Shown: piece after piece, positions 9,030 through 24,127 of the stretch
How positions within the stretch are numbered: the first letter of the stretch is position 1
Layout: each line of letters begins with the position of its first letter
NCBI GenBank assembly: GCA_947044365.1
Contig: OX345645.1
Location: forward strand, 3,309,741-3,373,740
Source of the DNA: Petrosia ficiformis
Lineage: Eukaryota > Porifera > Demospongiae > Haplosclerida > Petrosiidae
Length of the DNA stretch: 64,000 nucleotides
Direction of reading: 5' to 3'
Notes under the pieces: model-generated
What the model saw: the letters and a program-made list of their open reading frames with translations, nothing else
Told to the model about the DNA's origin: nothing
Databases searched by the model: none
Position numbers and translations under genes: made by a program

Positions 9030-12000
9030 CTGGACATAAAGAGGTGTGTATTACATGTACAATCTATATGTATTAGTTAAAGCACCCATTCGAGAGGGTT
9101 CATAGAAAATGTTGCTAAACTTATAATATTCCTATAATTATAGAGAAAATTTAGTGACAAGAGATTATAGTACTAAAGGTATGGTCGAGAGAAGCATACA
9201 GCCTGAGGAAAATTAGAAATATATGGTTGCTGAGACCACACCTCCAGTGCTGTATTTTCAACTGTGATTCAACTGCTTTATAGTGATACATGTACATGTA
9301 CATGTATGTGTGAATCAAACTTATATAACACACATTTACAATATGGAAAATACAATACTGTCAGTGACTATGATACACCTATACATGATACACTACTATA
9401 GTAATACTCATATTCACTTTCATACATGAACAATGTAAACTGAGAAGCAACAATAATAAATAATTCTAATCATTATTATATGTAATCTTGTACATGTACA
9501 TTGTACTATACATGTACATACTAAATACATACATGTACATATAATCCACAAACATGTACATAGCATACACACACAATCATACATGTACATGTATGTATTA
9601 CATGTATGTACATGTACATGTGGTTTTAGTTTGTCCTTACTAAAAGGGGTTTTAGTTATAGTTTTAGTTACTAAAACAACACTAATATACATGTATACAT
9701 AATTGTATACACACATACATATACACACATATACATGTATACATAATTGTATACACACATACATGTACATGTATACATAAATTGTAACTTTACATACACA
9801 TATATGTACATATACATAATTACATGTACATACACAGACAGACAGTCACAGACACAGAACACACACACATATACATACAAACATACATTGTACATTATAG
9901 TATTACATACATATATACATACATACATACATACATACATACGTATAATTATTCATTAGGGATTTGATAGTATACACAATAATGTACTCTTTATCTCTTA
10001 ACATGTGAAATCTTTATGTACATTAGGAATGATAAGAATTTAAAACAAAGCATTATTAACATATCGTGCTATGTTTGAATTGACCAATCAGATTGCTTAT
10101 CAGGCCAAAAATCACTTATACACGTACACACATTCTATTATTATATGTATAAGTATGTATGTACATGTACATATGTATGTATAAGTACATGTATTAACGT
10201 ATTAACCTTCCATTTTGACCAATCAGATTGCTTAATTTATGTTGTTTTGGATACATACATGCATATTTAATACAGCAAATTAAATGCATATTTAATACAG
10301 CAAATTAAATTAAGTAATTTGATTGGTTAATTAGTTTACACCTCGTGTGGTTTATAACACCTCAAGTAGGCCTGAGCCTATTATTCCTAAAACATTGCCT
10401 AATATTCTATTCTGGTTTTCCCAAAATAGTATTCTTAATAAATTCACCAATTATTCTTTTAAAATTTCCAAAACTCACATACATGTACATTCTTGTACAT
10501 TGTAAGTGGTGGATTCAATTGCACTCTATGCTTCCTAGAGATTTCTAAAGGTTTAGGACATCTTAATCGACTCATTGACTATCTATCTCAGAAGAACTGG
10601 AACTGCAAGATGAAGAAAAGCTGCTGTCACAATCGGCCATTTTTTCCAACATGTGCCATCGTCTGCCACGTGGCAATTATTTTAACCCAATTATTCCTGA
10701 AATTATTCTTATTCTGGGAAGCTCCTATTATTCTTTTAATTATTTCGGAATAATAGGCGCAGACCTAACCTCAAGCCAGTGAGCTACATGTATAAGCTAT
10801 AGAATCTGAGAATGCATTCTTCCTACACACCATGTCCGTTAATTGACCAAGCCCACGGAATGACACAACTTCCTTAACTATGTATGTAATGCATACATGT
10901 ATACTGTATATAACACAAACATATAAATATAGATTCACATGGAAAGCAATCAGGGCCTGCAGGCCATAAAAATCATTAGTATTTAATATACGGTGTTCAG
11001 AATTATTATGTGAGAATATTAGATCACCTGAAAAGTAGCATTTCCAATTTTAATGATCTTCCATTCATCCTCTAAGAAAGGAGTACTATATGTACATGTA
11101 GTTCCATCATGATGTTTGTCCACGCCCACTAATAGATTAGGTCTAAATCTTGCTACTAAATCTTCTTGTGATGGCTAATAGAAAATGTGATAATATAATT
11201 ACAAGTACACGGACAATGAGCCAACTAATTGAAGAACAGGTAATTTGATTAGTTATTAATTAAAACAGTCACTCAGTCACTTCACATGTATATGTACATG
11301 TACACACACATACTGTACATGCCAGGACTGTTGTACATGTAATTAAATAATCATTAGTTACTTTCAACTAAAACTAATCTTAATTGTAATTATTGCAAAT
11401 TTGTAACAGAATAATTGCAATTCTAATCACTGATTAGAAAAGCTAATTATACCGAGCCTGAATTGCACACACACAACATACAGCATCACACACTCACTCA
11501 CAACACTCATTCACAATACACACACCAGTGTTCTATCCAGGATATTTAGAGTCGGTTGGATTTTAATTTGTATTTAGTGCTGTTTACAATCCAGTATATA
11601 CTTAATACTGTCTCAGTAGCTTATACATGTAATATGTGAGAGGTGGTTAACTCATCTTAGAGGTGGTTATTCCCGACCAGTGCCAACCAGTGTAGGTAGA
11701 GCGCTGACACACATACATATACACAATTATAAATAAAATAGATATCATTGCATACAAACAAGTCTTAGAATCACGAGGCAAGTACATGTACATGTACTTT
11801 GTACTTGTAATTGAGTCTTTAATGAGTACTTGACATATCTAGTATTCTAAACATAATTAATGCAAAATTCACTGTATATATACATGTACATGTACAATAT
11901 AAGTAATGTACATGTACATGTATAAGTAAGAAAACCATAATACATGTATGTACATGTATAAGTAATGTACATGTATACATGTAAGTAAGAAAACCATATG

Positions 12001-14078
12001 TACATGATGTATAAGTAAGAAAACCACAAGTACATGTATAAGTAATGTACATGTAAATACTGTATGATATATACGCTGAGATGTGTACTGGGTTCTCATT
12101 TGAAGATTGTCAAAGGGTGGAGAGTATTTTAAGTAAGGTATAACTGTGTACATAGACTGACAGACCCATAGCAGTGATCAATGCAGGTGTTTATTTATTA
12201 ATTATTCCCTGTAGCCTAATAATGCTCTTCCTGCATATCACTGCCTTCCTATATGAAAAGCATTTGACTTACTCAGCTCCAACAAGTTATATTTTTTAAA
12301 TCATACTCAGACTCATGTATATATATGTATTGACTAACTGTAGATAGCTCTCCAATTCTTTGAAGTAGTAGCTCATGAATATATTTAATACTTGTTTGTG
12401 TTATCATTAAATATTGAGCTTCATTAGAGAGTGAAAGAGTTGCCTTTTGGACTGGAGATCTATTTCCATCTAAATATAGTGTATATCACGTACATGTATA
12501 TGTTGTGGGAGTATATTGTGTACATGAGGGTGTGTGTGAATGTTATGTGTGTGTGTGTGTGTGTGGATGTGTGTGTGTGAATGTTATGTGTAAATGTTGT
12601 GTGTGAATGTTATGTGTGTGTGGCAGTGTGTGTGTACATGTACATGTATGTATGTTTGGGAAGGAAGAATATAAATAATATAATGTCACTCTATTGAAGT
12701 AAAGGCTTCATTATCCACAAACTCATAACACCTGATGATCATATACATGTATTATATGAATTCAGACAAGGGATTTCACCACAAGCTAACCATACTATAT
12801 GCACTTGTACACATTACATAATATTATACTAATTATGTAGTACAGGTAATTAATTATTAATTATTTCCCACAAAGACACAAACACATAGACAGACAGAAA
12901 CATACACACATACATGTACATGTACATACATACACAGACAAACAGATAGCAGATACATACTGATACAGACAGACACACTGACACAACAGACATAGACACA
13001 CACCATGAATATAATTCTTGGCTTCTCTCTGATAATTTTGGTTCATCTGGACTAATCTGCAGTTCCTACCTAACACCAGCTTCAACCAATGTGATGAAGA
13101 ATCTCCACAATCAATACCTTGTATTCTATAGACAATGAGGAGTAATATACATGTAATTATAATAACAATTGACAACAACTAGAAAATGATGTAGATAATA
13201 ATCAGATTGTGACAGTGCCAAGCCTATGAAACAATGCTGATACAGTTAGGTACTCAAATTTTTACTTATACATGTAGCTACATAATTAACTAAAATAATA
13301 TTATGCCTAAAACGTTTAGGTTTACTTAACTACATGTAGAAGTAATAATACCTTATGATAACACTACAGTGTACATGTACATATATATGTACATGTATAT
13401 AATTATAACTATTCATACATGTACATTTGTAAGAACGAGATAGCAATGTGCATATATATAGTACACGTGTAAACATGTACATGTATATATATGAATATAT
13501 ATACATACATTGTATATAAGCATGTGATAACAACATGTACATACATGTAGAAGTGTGTTACACATACATGTACATGTAGTAGGTATATGTAAATAATTAT
13601 ACACATGTACATGTACATGTACATGTACATACGAATATTCATATACACCGTATGTATATGTACATTGTATGTACGTATGTGATAGCGACATGTACATAGC
13701 AGTGTGTTACATGTATTTGTACTTGTCAGTCAATGTACGTAATATCTACATCTACATGTACATGTACATACATGTACATGTTTATGCACATACATGATAA
13801 TTAAGACACAAATGGTTATGAATGTAATTAATATACCTGTTCATACACAATATGTATAGTTTGATAAACAGGATGTAACTAATATTAATATCCTGTCTAT
13901 TTTATACATTTAAGGAAAACTATGATTCATTGTTTGATATTGAATATTTAAAATATGTTAAGTTCAGGGCTGACAGCCAAACATAATATATACACTAACA
14001 CAGGAAGAATAGACATGCAAGATTGATACAATGTAGTGCTCATGTGCGTTACATGCAATCACAATTATATATAATTAT

Positions 14079-14117
<39 letters not shown>

Positions 14118-17100
14118 TATAATATAATATATATATAATTATATATACATGTATAAATTGTATATATTATGTACATGTATTATATAAAACCCATACGAAC
14201 ACACATACACGTACACTATACGTACATACATGTATACATAATAATTATTATACATGTATTATGTATATACATGTAATAATTATATAATAGTACATGTACA
14301 TGTACATGTACTACATAATATACCTTAATATCTACATGTACATGTATAATAGCAAATGTACATGTACAATGTCAATAAATTATGTTCAAATGTGCATGTA
14401 CTATATAAGTACTGTTCAAATGTACATGTACAATGCATGTACAATGTTAATACTGCAAATGTTCAAATGCACATGTACAAATACAATGTTAATGCTGTTC
14501 GAATGTACATGTACATTTGAACAGTATTAACATTGTACATTGTACATGCCATGTAATATATTAGTACTGTTCAAATGTACATGTACATGTATGCATACTG
14601 GTACATGTTTAATTATTCCTAATGACCCTACCCTGTATGTGCCAAGGAACTTGTAATCATTTGTCACACAACAATGAAATATTTTAGTGCTGACTAATAA
14701 AATTACCTATGATGATCAAGGGTTATTAACATTTTTACCTACGATGTGCCTGCCTACACACATATGTAAAAATGTTATTAACCCTTGGCAAATGCGCAAA
14801 AGCTACATACAGTACTTGGTTTATGTGTGTCTGTCTGTTACAACAGTTGCAGCCTCACCACTGAGCTAAATCTTGAGATTCAGACACCAACAAGATCCAA
14901 ACGATGCGCTTCAGCTTTTTGACTCAAGGATTTTTCTAAAATGTTTTGTTTGAGTTATAGCTACAAATATGTGGAGGGTTGTCCAGTGCTGCCGTGTTTA
15001 GTCAGGGATGTTCTTGAAAAACAAAGTTACTTTGACAAACTATGGGATTCGTAGACAACTCTATATAGATGCAATTGCGTACACATTATGGTAGTCATGA
15101 CAACTTTACATGTATGTACTGTATGCACACATACACTAGCAATGGTGGTATTACATGTACCGTACATGTACTCATACCCATATATACCCCTGTATCAGAG
15201 TGTCCATGTATACTATAGTAACAGTGGTATTACATGTACTGTACAAGTACTCATACCCATATATACCCCTTGTGTCAGAGTATCCATGTATACTATAGTA
15301 ACGATGGTATTACATGTACCGTACATGTACTCATACCCATATATACCCCTGTGTCAGAGTATCCAAGTATACTATAGTAATGGTGGTATTACTTGTACCG
15401 TACATGTACTCATACCCATATATACCCCTTGTGTCAGATTATCCATGTATACTATTGTAACGGTGGTATTACATGTACCGTACATGTACTCATACCCATA
15501 TATACCCCTGTGTCAGAGTATCCATGTATACTATAGTAACGGTGGTATTACATGTACCGTACATGTACTCATACCCATATATATCCCTTGTGTCAGAGTG
15601 TCCATGTATACTATAGTAACGGTGGTATTACATGTACAGTACATGTACTCATACCCATATATACCCCTGTGTCAGAGTATCCAAGTATACTATAGAACGG
15701 TGGTATTTATCATAGTATTATGTTTGATTATGAACTCGACTAAACAAATGAAATTCTGAGTTAGAATAAAAATAATAGTGACAGATAAAATAGAGCAGTT
15801 CATAATTACAGAAAAAACTCAACTGAAAAACTGATTGAATAATGAGTGGTTAAACGAAGCAGCAGTATACATCAAATTTTGTCGACAAAGAAACTGTTCC
15901 TCAATCTTGAAAAAGATTGATCTGATTTCCTAGTAGGTGTTAATGTTTCTTGTTCAGTAGTGGAAGTCCTCTTTCTTCCTGCTTCAATTGTATTACACGA
16001 AATTTGAATTTTACACATTTTACACAACATTACTTACAGGTCCGGTCCATGAGTCATTCATTCACAGTAATGCAGGTCAGTTTCACTAACACATGTATAT
16101 GTACATGTATCTGTAATCTTGAAATTCAAATGGATCATGGTGTCCTTTTGATTGCAAACAAAGTAAATTAATGAAAGTGTGTGTACAGTTTGCCTGCAGA
16201 CTCAAAGGACTCTTTCTGTATGTCTACTTCAATTCCCTTTTCAAAATCTGACACAAGTGCTTCAGGCAGTGATTCTTTTGCCACCCATGTTTTTGAATTA
16301 ATAGAAAGCACATGGGTGGCAAAAGAATCACTGCCTGAAGCACTTGTGTCAGATTTTGAAAAGGGAATTGAAGTAGACATACAGAAAGAGTCCTTTGAGT
16401 CTGCAGGCAAACTGTACACACACTTTCAGAAGTGCAGATGAAAGCTTAACTCGCCCACAAAAACGATGTAGAATGGATAAATCTGATTTAGAGGCTGGCT
16501 CGTCAGGGTAAATGAAAAAAGGAAGTATTATACTTTTTTATATCTTTCTACAAACTTATTACGTCATTCATTTTGCCAGAGGAAGACTCCATCCCAATAC
16601 TGTCTTGTAGGACTGAAAAAGATACACATGACTAAACCATAGAACTGCTGGTATATAATATCAGTTATTAAACAGAATGTGATATTCCACCTTTCCATGC
16701 CATAGGAATTGTTGCAGGAATTCATCCTTGTGGAGTCATCACAATGGTAGGAGAACAAGTGCTTAATGCTTTAAGTTCTTGAGTCAATGGGGCTGAGAGT
16801 AAGAGCCAAGTTTACGGTCACTTACATGCCTATTTATCTAAAAATGAGTCATCCACTCAATCAATAAGTAAATAAAGGTGTTTTGATAAGTACATGTACA
16901 TATTGTAGCAAATATTCTATTGTAGGTACAATATGCTATGATGATGCCTGTCATCTTCTTAAGTATGCAATAAATAGTGCCCGCAGCTCTCTAACATCTA
17001 CAGCAAAACGACTATCAAAAATGAATTATGTTGTTGATCGTATGCATTTCCGTGGACACAAAGATCATTGGTGTCGTGAACACTGTGACCCAGATAAACT

Positions 17101-19040
17101 CCAAGTCATGAGAGGAGTACGTTTTTTTTCTTCTCAATCAGCACCTTACTTTTTCTATATACTTTATTTTTGTTTTGCCACTCGGTAAACAGTGAGATAT
17201 GTGAGCAGACATTTTCTTGGTTGTCGAGATATGCCAGAATAACAAGGCACATGAACAGAGAACGCTTCCATTTTTTTATATTATACATTTGTGAACTTCA
17301 TAATAGATCATTTAAATAGACACAAGATCTGTACATGTTTCAATTATCATTACTTTGTATTTGGTACAGGTAAATGTACACTGCAAAAAAAAAAAGTTAA
17401 AATAACTAATTTAATGGTTAGTACAGTTACAAGGATTTAACAATTAGTTGGTTGTTCGGAATACTTATACCACAGATAGTTTGTACATTATAGTTGAATC
17501 ACTATAATTTTAAGGTGCTGTCTACTTATATTTCATGTCAAAGATTTAGTATAATTTATACTAAAGTACATGTACATGTAAATTGTATCTGTCTCTCAAA
17601 AGGTTTTGTAAACCTGCAAACACATAATTTAATTTATACCTTCCAATACTTGGTGCACATTAGGTTATAGAAACATACATGCATGTAGCATGGCCACTAT
17701 ATCCTCTATGGTAATTGACAAACTAATTTGAAACTCATGATATTCCAATTGCAACTGTACTAACCCAATAAAATGGTGATTTATTTTTTTTCAGTGTACA
17801 GTACGTGTATTATGGCGCTGCAAATAATTACAAATACACATGTATTATGGTTACAAATACAATATGCACATGTAATAGCACTGTTACCATACTGCACATA
17901 CTATTGTTACTATAGTATACATGGATACTCTGACACAAGGGGTACATATGGGTATGAGTACTTGTACAGTACACGTAATACCACCGTTACTATAGTATAC
18001 ATGGATACTCTGACACAAGGGGTACATATGGGTATGAGTACATGTACGGTACATGTAATACCACTGTTACTATACTGACACAGGGGTACCACTGTTACTA
18101 TAGTATACATGGATACTCTGACACAAGGGGTATATATGGGTATGAGTACAAGTACATGTACAGTACATGTAATACCACTGTTACTATAGTATACATGGAT
18201 ACTCTGACACAAGGGGTATACATGTATATGGGTATGAGTACATGTACAGTACATGTAATACCACCGTTACTATACTGACACAGGAGAATGTTTGAACCAA
18301 TGTTTGTTTGGTAACTTTGGAGTATGTATAACTCAACATGGCAGCACTAGACATGGATGGAAGATATGGGCGTGGTAGCAAGTAAACGCCGTGTGGTTTC
18401 ATGAATCGATTATGGCATGTCATTGTCTCATTACTTCAAGCGAGATTCTGCTGTCCCAAGCCCAAACAGAGCACTATCTTCCCGTGTCCTTTTTTCTGCC
18501 ATTGATTCATGTCCAACAACAGTCATTAAGGAATTGATCATTGCTACAGAATAGGCATCAGCATCATTTCCAGCCTCTCGCACACAAGTCAATACTTCAG
18601 GCTTCATCGGATCAGGAACCCAGACGTCTTTGTAGAATGCTCATACAGCTTTCACAAATAAACTCTTGTATCATTTCCGCATGTTCTGTAAACAAATTGT
18701 GCACATGTTCGGCTTCTATCTACTTAAATTGGAAGTGGGCAGTAAAACTGGTAATTCGTGAAAATTTAAATTCGCAAATACTCTAAAATATCCCTTTTGC
18801 GAAAATATTCCACCACAAATATTTCCCGGCATACGGCAGATTGTGAGTTGGCAGAGACTAGGTTTTGAGTTTTCATAATTTTTTTAGTTGTGTTAGTTGT
18901 AACTCGATAATTTGTGGTTATAACTGTAGAGAATTTATTGTGGGAGCTGTAACAATAGTTGGAATTGTTATGTCTCTAACCAAAGAGGGTCCACAGTTTG
19001 TTGTAGTAGTGTGGTAAATGATTGCTTTCCCACGAGTTCG

Positions 19041-19091
<51 letters not shown>

Positions 19092-22000
19092 TGTGTCACT
19101 TGCGCGACTATGCGTTGTATACGTAGTTACGGAAGTTACATCATTCCCGGGGGCTCTGTCAATTAATGGGCGTGGTACGTAAAAGAACGCGCGCTTAATC
19201 TCTACAGAGCAGCAGAAAGAAAGCTGTGTAGCTTACGTAGAAACTGGAACTACATGTAATAGCTAGCTATTCTACCTGAAATATATTTCTAAAGTTCTAC
19301 AATGTTCTTTAAAAGGTAAACAGAGTAGATAATCGAAATGATAACTATAATAGGCTGATGTAATGTTATAGATATTCATTACCATGTTGTAATATATATT
19401 TATATGTATTTCAGGCATCATAAAGTCAGCCATGATTACTGAATGATGGACACCACAAAGCAGTCATAGGGATACTTTTTTCTCTATATATCTTGTTTTC
19501 ATTATGAAAGGGAAAGATAAAATCCTGAAACGTTAATAATTATTGTAATCTACAATACAGAACTAAACTAGCTCCACATAATTTTAAGCTGAAATTCAGT
19601 TTGGCTAAAACTGGACTGGCTATAATGTACATGTACATGTAGATATTGTGGGTACATGTACATAATTACATGTACATGTACATGCTGATAATATTACATG
19701 TACTGTATTCAGTGCTCAAAATAGTTTTTGAAAATATCCAGCAGAAACATCTGGACAAAACAATATTTGACTAGCAAGTTGTGAATTTGTCAGGAAAAAA
19801 GAGAGTCTCATGTACTGCACTATACCCATTTAGAGATAAAAGAAGTAACTCACTAGGCCAAGACTGCTCCTGACTAACAACCAACCTCACTGCAGACATG
19901 GGGTAGTAGTAATACTTATAATAGTAATACGCATAATAGTAATAGTAAAGATTAGGTAATAAACAGTCAAGTAACAGTATTGGTAATAGTAAAATACAAT
20001 CTCTATGTTGAGGTAATAGCAATTGTAATTGACCTTAAGTAATATGTTCATTTATAGTAGGGCCAGTAGAGAGATTTTTTAGTATTGGAGGGAAATGTTT
20101 TTTGACTGGAAAGGTGTACAGTTACTGATTCCCCTTTGAGAAACTCATGAACATTAAATACAGTTTAAAACATGACAGAAATTTAAATGGTATTTATTAG
20201 ATCTGGTTTTAGAGGAAATAGTAATAATAGATAATAGTAATAGTAGTATATTACATTGATTTAGGAGGTGATGGTAATAGTATTAGTAATATACTGAGTA
20301 ATAGTAATAGTAATATACATTGTACATGTATTACATTGATACATGTATATTACATTGACTTAGGAGGTAATGGTAATAGTATTAGTAATTAATATACTGA
20401 TGTTTAAGGTAATAGTGATAGTATTTATATACCGTAATTCTGGAAAATTTCGTACTATAAAAATTTTCGTATAACAGTATGCGTACGAAATTTAAAAATT
20501 CGAAAATAAACGGGTATTCGGGAATAAACGGTATTCGTAAATAATAACATACACACGTACGAAAATTTATACATACGAAAAATAAAAATTCGAAATATTT
20601 TAGAGACGAAATATTCCCGATTTACGGTATTACATATGTACATGTATATTGCAATGTAATTGGTAATAGTATTAGTAATTAATATACTGATGTTTAAGGT
20701 AATAGTGATAGTATTTATATATTACACATATTGCAATATGTGTAATTGCCTCATGTCTGCCTCAACTTATTCAGTTGCATTATTCTTATATAACTAATCA
20801 GACAAGTTGTTGGAAAATGGCCAAATGCTGGACGTTATTTTAAGCACTGACTGTATCAGTCTGCATGTACATGTACATGTATATAGTACAGTATTACTCT
20901 TACTTGTCTCCACACACTTTAGCTCTACATATATTAAATTCTTTCCCGCTAGTCACATGATCATGATGTAATGGTATTATTAGATCTGGGATTAGAGGAT
21001 CTAAAAGAAAAACAAATAATTATATTAAATATAAAGGGTGTGTCTAAATGAGGAAAGGTTCTCTACTTCACTTCTTAATAATTGTTTCATACAGGAAGCT
21101 TTGTATTAGGGGTGGACAAAGGTTGCAAAACTACATTCGAAGCTTCATCAGCAAAAACAAACAAATATTCGAAGTTTCACATTGTTTTTATCAATGTTGC
21201 TCTCACGATGAATGGCTATAGAAAGCCTCCAAACTGGATTATTGCTTCATAACGGGTACTAGTCTTGTTCCTGTTGCTGTTTCTACTTGGATTTAGTATC
21301 GCTGGACTGAGAAACGAGACAGATGTAGCCAATAACACAGCCTTGACTTTTCTGGAGCAAGCCCACATTATTAACCACACATTTAGATTGCACAAATGCA
21401 CACATTAAAGTGAGTAAGGCAGCAATGCTTTGAAGGGAGAAATGTAGTCTCAAATGCACAGCAAACAAACAAAAGCATTCAAACCTTTCCCCAGCCCTAC
21501 TTTGTATCCAGAAAGAGTATTTAATGCTGCTTCTGGATACCAAACATTTCATGATATTGTTGAGGAAAAGAAGCTTTTTTTTGGCGTAATACTACAAAAT
21601 TATGTAATTACTGATACATAACATGTACATGTACATGTAATTATATACATGTACATTGTACATGTAATTATATACATGTACATGTACATGTAATTATATA
21701 CATGTACATGTACAGTGTTTCCACAGGATAAATGTTAAAGGTGGAGGAGTACATGAATGATACATAACATTTAGTCAACAGTATTCAATCAGCATAACAT
21801 TTCAAGTAAAGGGTGGCGGAGTTAGACTGAAGGCATAGTACCACTCTTTGGGGGGAATCATTGATATATAATTAACAGGATTCTCATTAAGCCTCTATTG
21901 GAGAATACTACACCTACATGTATCTATATGTTACTATCACCCTTCTTTTCAAAATAGAAAACAACATTATGTATAAAGAATACATATCCTTATGATTGCT

Positions 22001-22427
22001 TTGTGGTGTCATCATTCAGTAATAATGGCTGACTTTTTTATGTCTGAAACTCTGTTAAATCCACTCATTTTCTTTTTACAATATTTTTGTAAACTTTTGA
22101 GTTTCTTTCTACTAGTTTCTAGAGCTCATTACAAGCGCATGTGTTTTTACACTTTACACACTACGACAATTAATTAACCAAGTCTCCTGGAATGATGTAA
22201 CCTGCTTAACTATGTACATATGCAACCCATGTGTGACACAAGCAAATATATACATTAACCCCCATGTAAAGCAATTAGGGATGATGGCTGTGTGGGCCAT
22301 AAAGCATTACTTAACAAATCATGCCTATGATGATAAAGATAATCATCATGTGTAACTTGAGCATGTACTACAGATGGGTGTGGCTATGTTGTAATACACC
22401 CCCTCTCTATTGTATATTAGTATTATT

Positions 22428-22474
<47 letters not shown>

Positions 22475-24096
22475 CCTGTTACTGTTAAAGTCATCATTTC
22501 AGTTTTTAAATCTATACTGGGTCTAATGAGTGATAATCTTGGTTCTTGTTTCTGACTAAGACACGCCCCTCTTTCATTAATAATCATCCATTCTCTGTCC
22601 CATTTGAGTCCTCTGGTCCCTACTGGCCATGACTTCACCTAATACATGTATATACATGTAGTTAAGGTGTGGATTGAAGTACATGTACATGTACATGGTA
22701 AGGACAATGACATTTTAATAAATTCTGTTCTTATTCATGATGACCTCAAAGTTAGTATGTGATGACTTTAAGTGATGTTATATGCTCAAATACCATATCA
22801 GCATAAGTACAATACTGAGCTACATACTAACACAAGTACATTACTAAATTCTACAGTACATACCAGTACAAGTACATTACTGAATTCTACAGTACATACC
22901 AGTACAAGTACATTACTGAATTCTACAGTACATACCAGTACAAGTACATTACTAAATTCTACAGTACATACCAGTACAAGTACATTACTAAATTCTATAG
23001 TACATACCAGTACAAGTACATTACTGAACTGTACATACATGTACCAGTACAAGTACATTACTGAATTCTACAGTACATACCAGTACAAGTACATTACTAA
23101 ATTCTACAGTACATACCAGTACAAGTACATTACTAAATTCTATAGTACATACCAGTACAAGTACATTACTGAACTGTACATACATGTACCAGTACAAGTA
23201 CATTACTGAATTCTACAGTACATACCAACACAAGTGCAGTACTGAACTGTACCTACATGTACATGTACCAGCACAAGTATATGTACATGTACATGTACAT
23301 TACTGAACTGTACATACTAAAACTGTACATACTAACACAAGTACATTACTGAACTCTAAGTTTTACTAATACAGTACTACTGAGCATATATTAGTGATGT
23401 TAATATTACAATAAGCTGAATGGAAGAGTAATCTTACTACTGATTAGTCTAACCTTGTTTCAATTATAGTATTTTTCAACTATACCTATTCCCAATTTAA
23501 TTAACAGATGTTTCTCATTGGGCTTAAATCAGGTGGGAATTTGTTTCCCTACTTAAGAATAGAAAAGATGTTACTTGAAGTAACAAAGTCAATCACTAAT
23601 ACTAATATTCTAAATAATGAAAAAACGTTTCGTACAGAATTTGTCCGACCAAATAGTCAATTCACTGTTCAAATTAATTTTGTGTGTTGAAAATGGCCGA
23701 AGGGTGACTGTTCTTTAGTAGTATATAATAATATTACCTGATAAGCAGCACAACTCTTTACAGGATAAAGACAAATCTGATTTAATGTATAACATACTTC
23801 ATCACCTGTAGATAAATTTATAACTTGATAAAATTAATAAATTAAATAGAGGAACACACAATAACATAATGAATAAGATATACACATGTAATAGTAATCC
23901 ACTTTGTAGTGATCATTAATAAATAATCTTTAGTCTCACGTTTGAATTTCAAAGTACATGTACATGTATATCTTTGCTGAAACCCAAAAGTCTATTATAG
24001 TTATTCATTTTCTACTCTTCTTAATATGTATATGTATATAATGACTTATATTTACAATGTACATGTACATGTGTCATTTTTCCATTGCCTCAGGTG

Positions 24097-24127
<31 letters not shown>

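Noticed and set aside
9671..9959. Cys/Tyr/Val-rich frames on the - strand
   Set aside because: Translation of CATA/TACATGTA low-complexity DNA in a MOCOS intron.
15088..15759. 223-codon open frame with repeated CTVHVLIPIY-type peptide
   Set aside because: It is the translation of the 79-bp satellite; the same peptide appears on the opposite strand at 17910-18254.
16168..16421. Separate - strand gene mirrored on the + strand
   Set aside because: Both peptides come from the same palindrome arms.
19771..20022. Leu/Tyr-rich - strand frame
   Set aside because: Derived from the TAATAG low-complexity tract.
22772..23209. 145-codon and shadow frames with YQYKYIT and VLVLVCT repeats
   Set aside because: Periodic artefact of the 36-bp satellite, open on both strands.
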